This document shows positions 63,101 through 64,000 of a stretch of DNA of 64,000 nucleotides, piece by piece. Under the pieces are notes generated by a model. The model searched no databases, had not been told where the DNA came from, and saw only the letters and a list, made by a program, of their open reading frames with translations. The position numbers were made by a program, and so were the translations under genes. Numbering within the stretch: position 1 is the first letter of the stretch; each line of letters begins with the position of its first letter. Source of the stretch: Heterodera schachtii (lineage: Eukaryota; Nematoda; Chromadorea; Rhabditida; Heteroderidae); NCBI GenBank assembly GCA_023374025.1, contig SIJG01000019.1, positions 372,864 through 436,863 on the forward strand, read 5' to 3'.

Positions 63101-64000
63101 ACTTTTATCAAGTTCATGTTCAGAATATGTCTTTGTCTTTTGAGAATGTTCATCGGATAGTTTTGGAGCATTAAGTATGGACGAAAAAATATACCTTTTT
63201 GAAAATTATTTAATTATTTTCTGATATTTGCTCAAAGACATATAAAAAATTTCTAATATATTATGTGCGTTTTTAATACTATTGAAGGAATTCTATGCTT
63301 TTTTTTTTGAAATATTTAAAAATTTGATTAAAATTATTTTCTAATTTAAATAATATTTTGCGCTTGTTGAAACATGTACAATTTTGAAATTTTTCATTTT
63401 TCAATGCATATTATGTATGTTTAATGTTTTTATAATTTTATATTAATTAAGAGCTTTTTGTTCCATATAAATTTTTTTATTATTGTAAATTTAAGATTCC
63501 AAGTCACAAATTCTGTATTTCTTAGTGTTGAATGGGACTCAAATCGGCCGATGATGCCCATAGCATTTAATTTTCTACAGCTCTTTCAATTATTTAATAA
63601 TGTATTTTATGTTTTTCTCACTTTTTTTACTGTTCACATTTTGTTTTTAAATTATCGTTCATTTTACTTTATCTAATGAATTCGTCGTTTAAAAGCTTTT
63701 ACATATTTCTATTTGGATTCTTGCGTAAATTGATTTTGATTTTTTTAATTTTTAAACCTTTTTAATTTATTGTAACCTTCTTTTATAATATTTTATCGTG
63801 TTTATATTCAATCTTTTAAATTTACTTTTGAAAATAACTATTTTTAATTCATAGCAAAATTTACTATATTGTCATAAGACTGATAAACTTATTTATTATT
63901 ATGTAAAATTTTAATTTTTTTAATAATTTTCGATTTTCTTTATTAATATATTAATTATCACGCCCAGTGAAAAAACCTCAAAAGATGGTAAAAATGGATG
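54150..64000. other. AT-rich gene-poor tract to the right edge
   Basis: No gene seen; all frames of 60-72 codons are Phe/Ile/Tyr-rich chance frames. GC-richer patches at 55050-55260, 57350-57450 (with a CGGCCA/TGGCCG hairpin), 58080-58130 (GCCACGCCCATCCATTGATT), 58800-58975 (purine-rich) and 61700-61760 are not explained. A dispersed-repeat fragment (TACACCCTTAAGAAATG) lies at 60955. Confidence 0.5.

Overview
The window reads as animal nuclear DNA, most likely from a nematode. The evidence is very high A+T, introns of 43-73 bp with GT-AG ends, and a Polinton/Maverick-type capsid gene block. The species cannot be fixed from the sequence. All spliced models below come from reading frames and splice sites by eye, and no transcript evidence was available.

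Layout. (1) 1-3155: the end of a Polinton (Maverick/adintovirus-like) element, five closely packed + strand genes. They are the C-terminus of a minor capsid (penton-like) protein, an adenain-type cysteine protease with its catalytic residues, a basic pX/pVI-like virion protein, a double-jelly-roll major capsid protein, and a small membrane protein. Integrase, polymerase and ATPase are not seen and would lie left of the window or be absent. (2) 3166-4347: two spliced genes on the opposite strand, an unrecognised ~93-residue protein and a stand-alone copy of the zinc-bearing C-terminal OB fold of RPA70. (3) 4594-6790: two unrelated tandem arrays, a 25-bp minisatellite and a GGCGCC-centred satellite, with a tRNA-like relic between them. 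(4) 6883-9152: a minus-strand locus coding for a Gln-rich, Arg/Gly-rich protein and a RING-H2 protein, possibly one gene. The RING exon lies in a diverged 254-bp palindrome, so a decayed RING copy reads on the other strand. (5) 9401-9980: a ~200-bp unit in three copies.

(6) From about 10.3 kb to the end the DNA is gene-poor, extremely A/T-rich and full of decayed repeats: a 2.2-kb element with ~250-bp inverted ends (10859-13091); a 518-bp foldback with a 10-bp target duplication (19969-20486); an 18-copy 177-bp satellite (21361-24592); TA-flanked, TTA-flanked and unclassified short inverted-repeat elements (48030-48248, 48519-49167, 39487-39909); and a ~0.95-kb direct duplication (41893/43025). 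The TTA-flanked element carries a tRNA-like pol III promoter in each arm, facing each other. The only coding-like signal after 13.1 kb that I consider worth listing is a short decayed exon near 54.1 kb. Large blocks in this part alternate between A-rich and T-rich on the + strand.

The left 3.2 kb therefore represents virion morphogenesis functions (capsid, maturation protease). The RPA-like gene could be element cargo or a host gene beside the insertion. The rest is heterochromatin-like repeat DNA.
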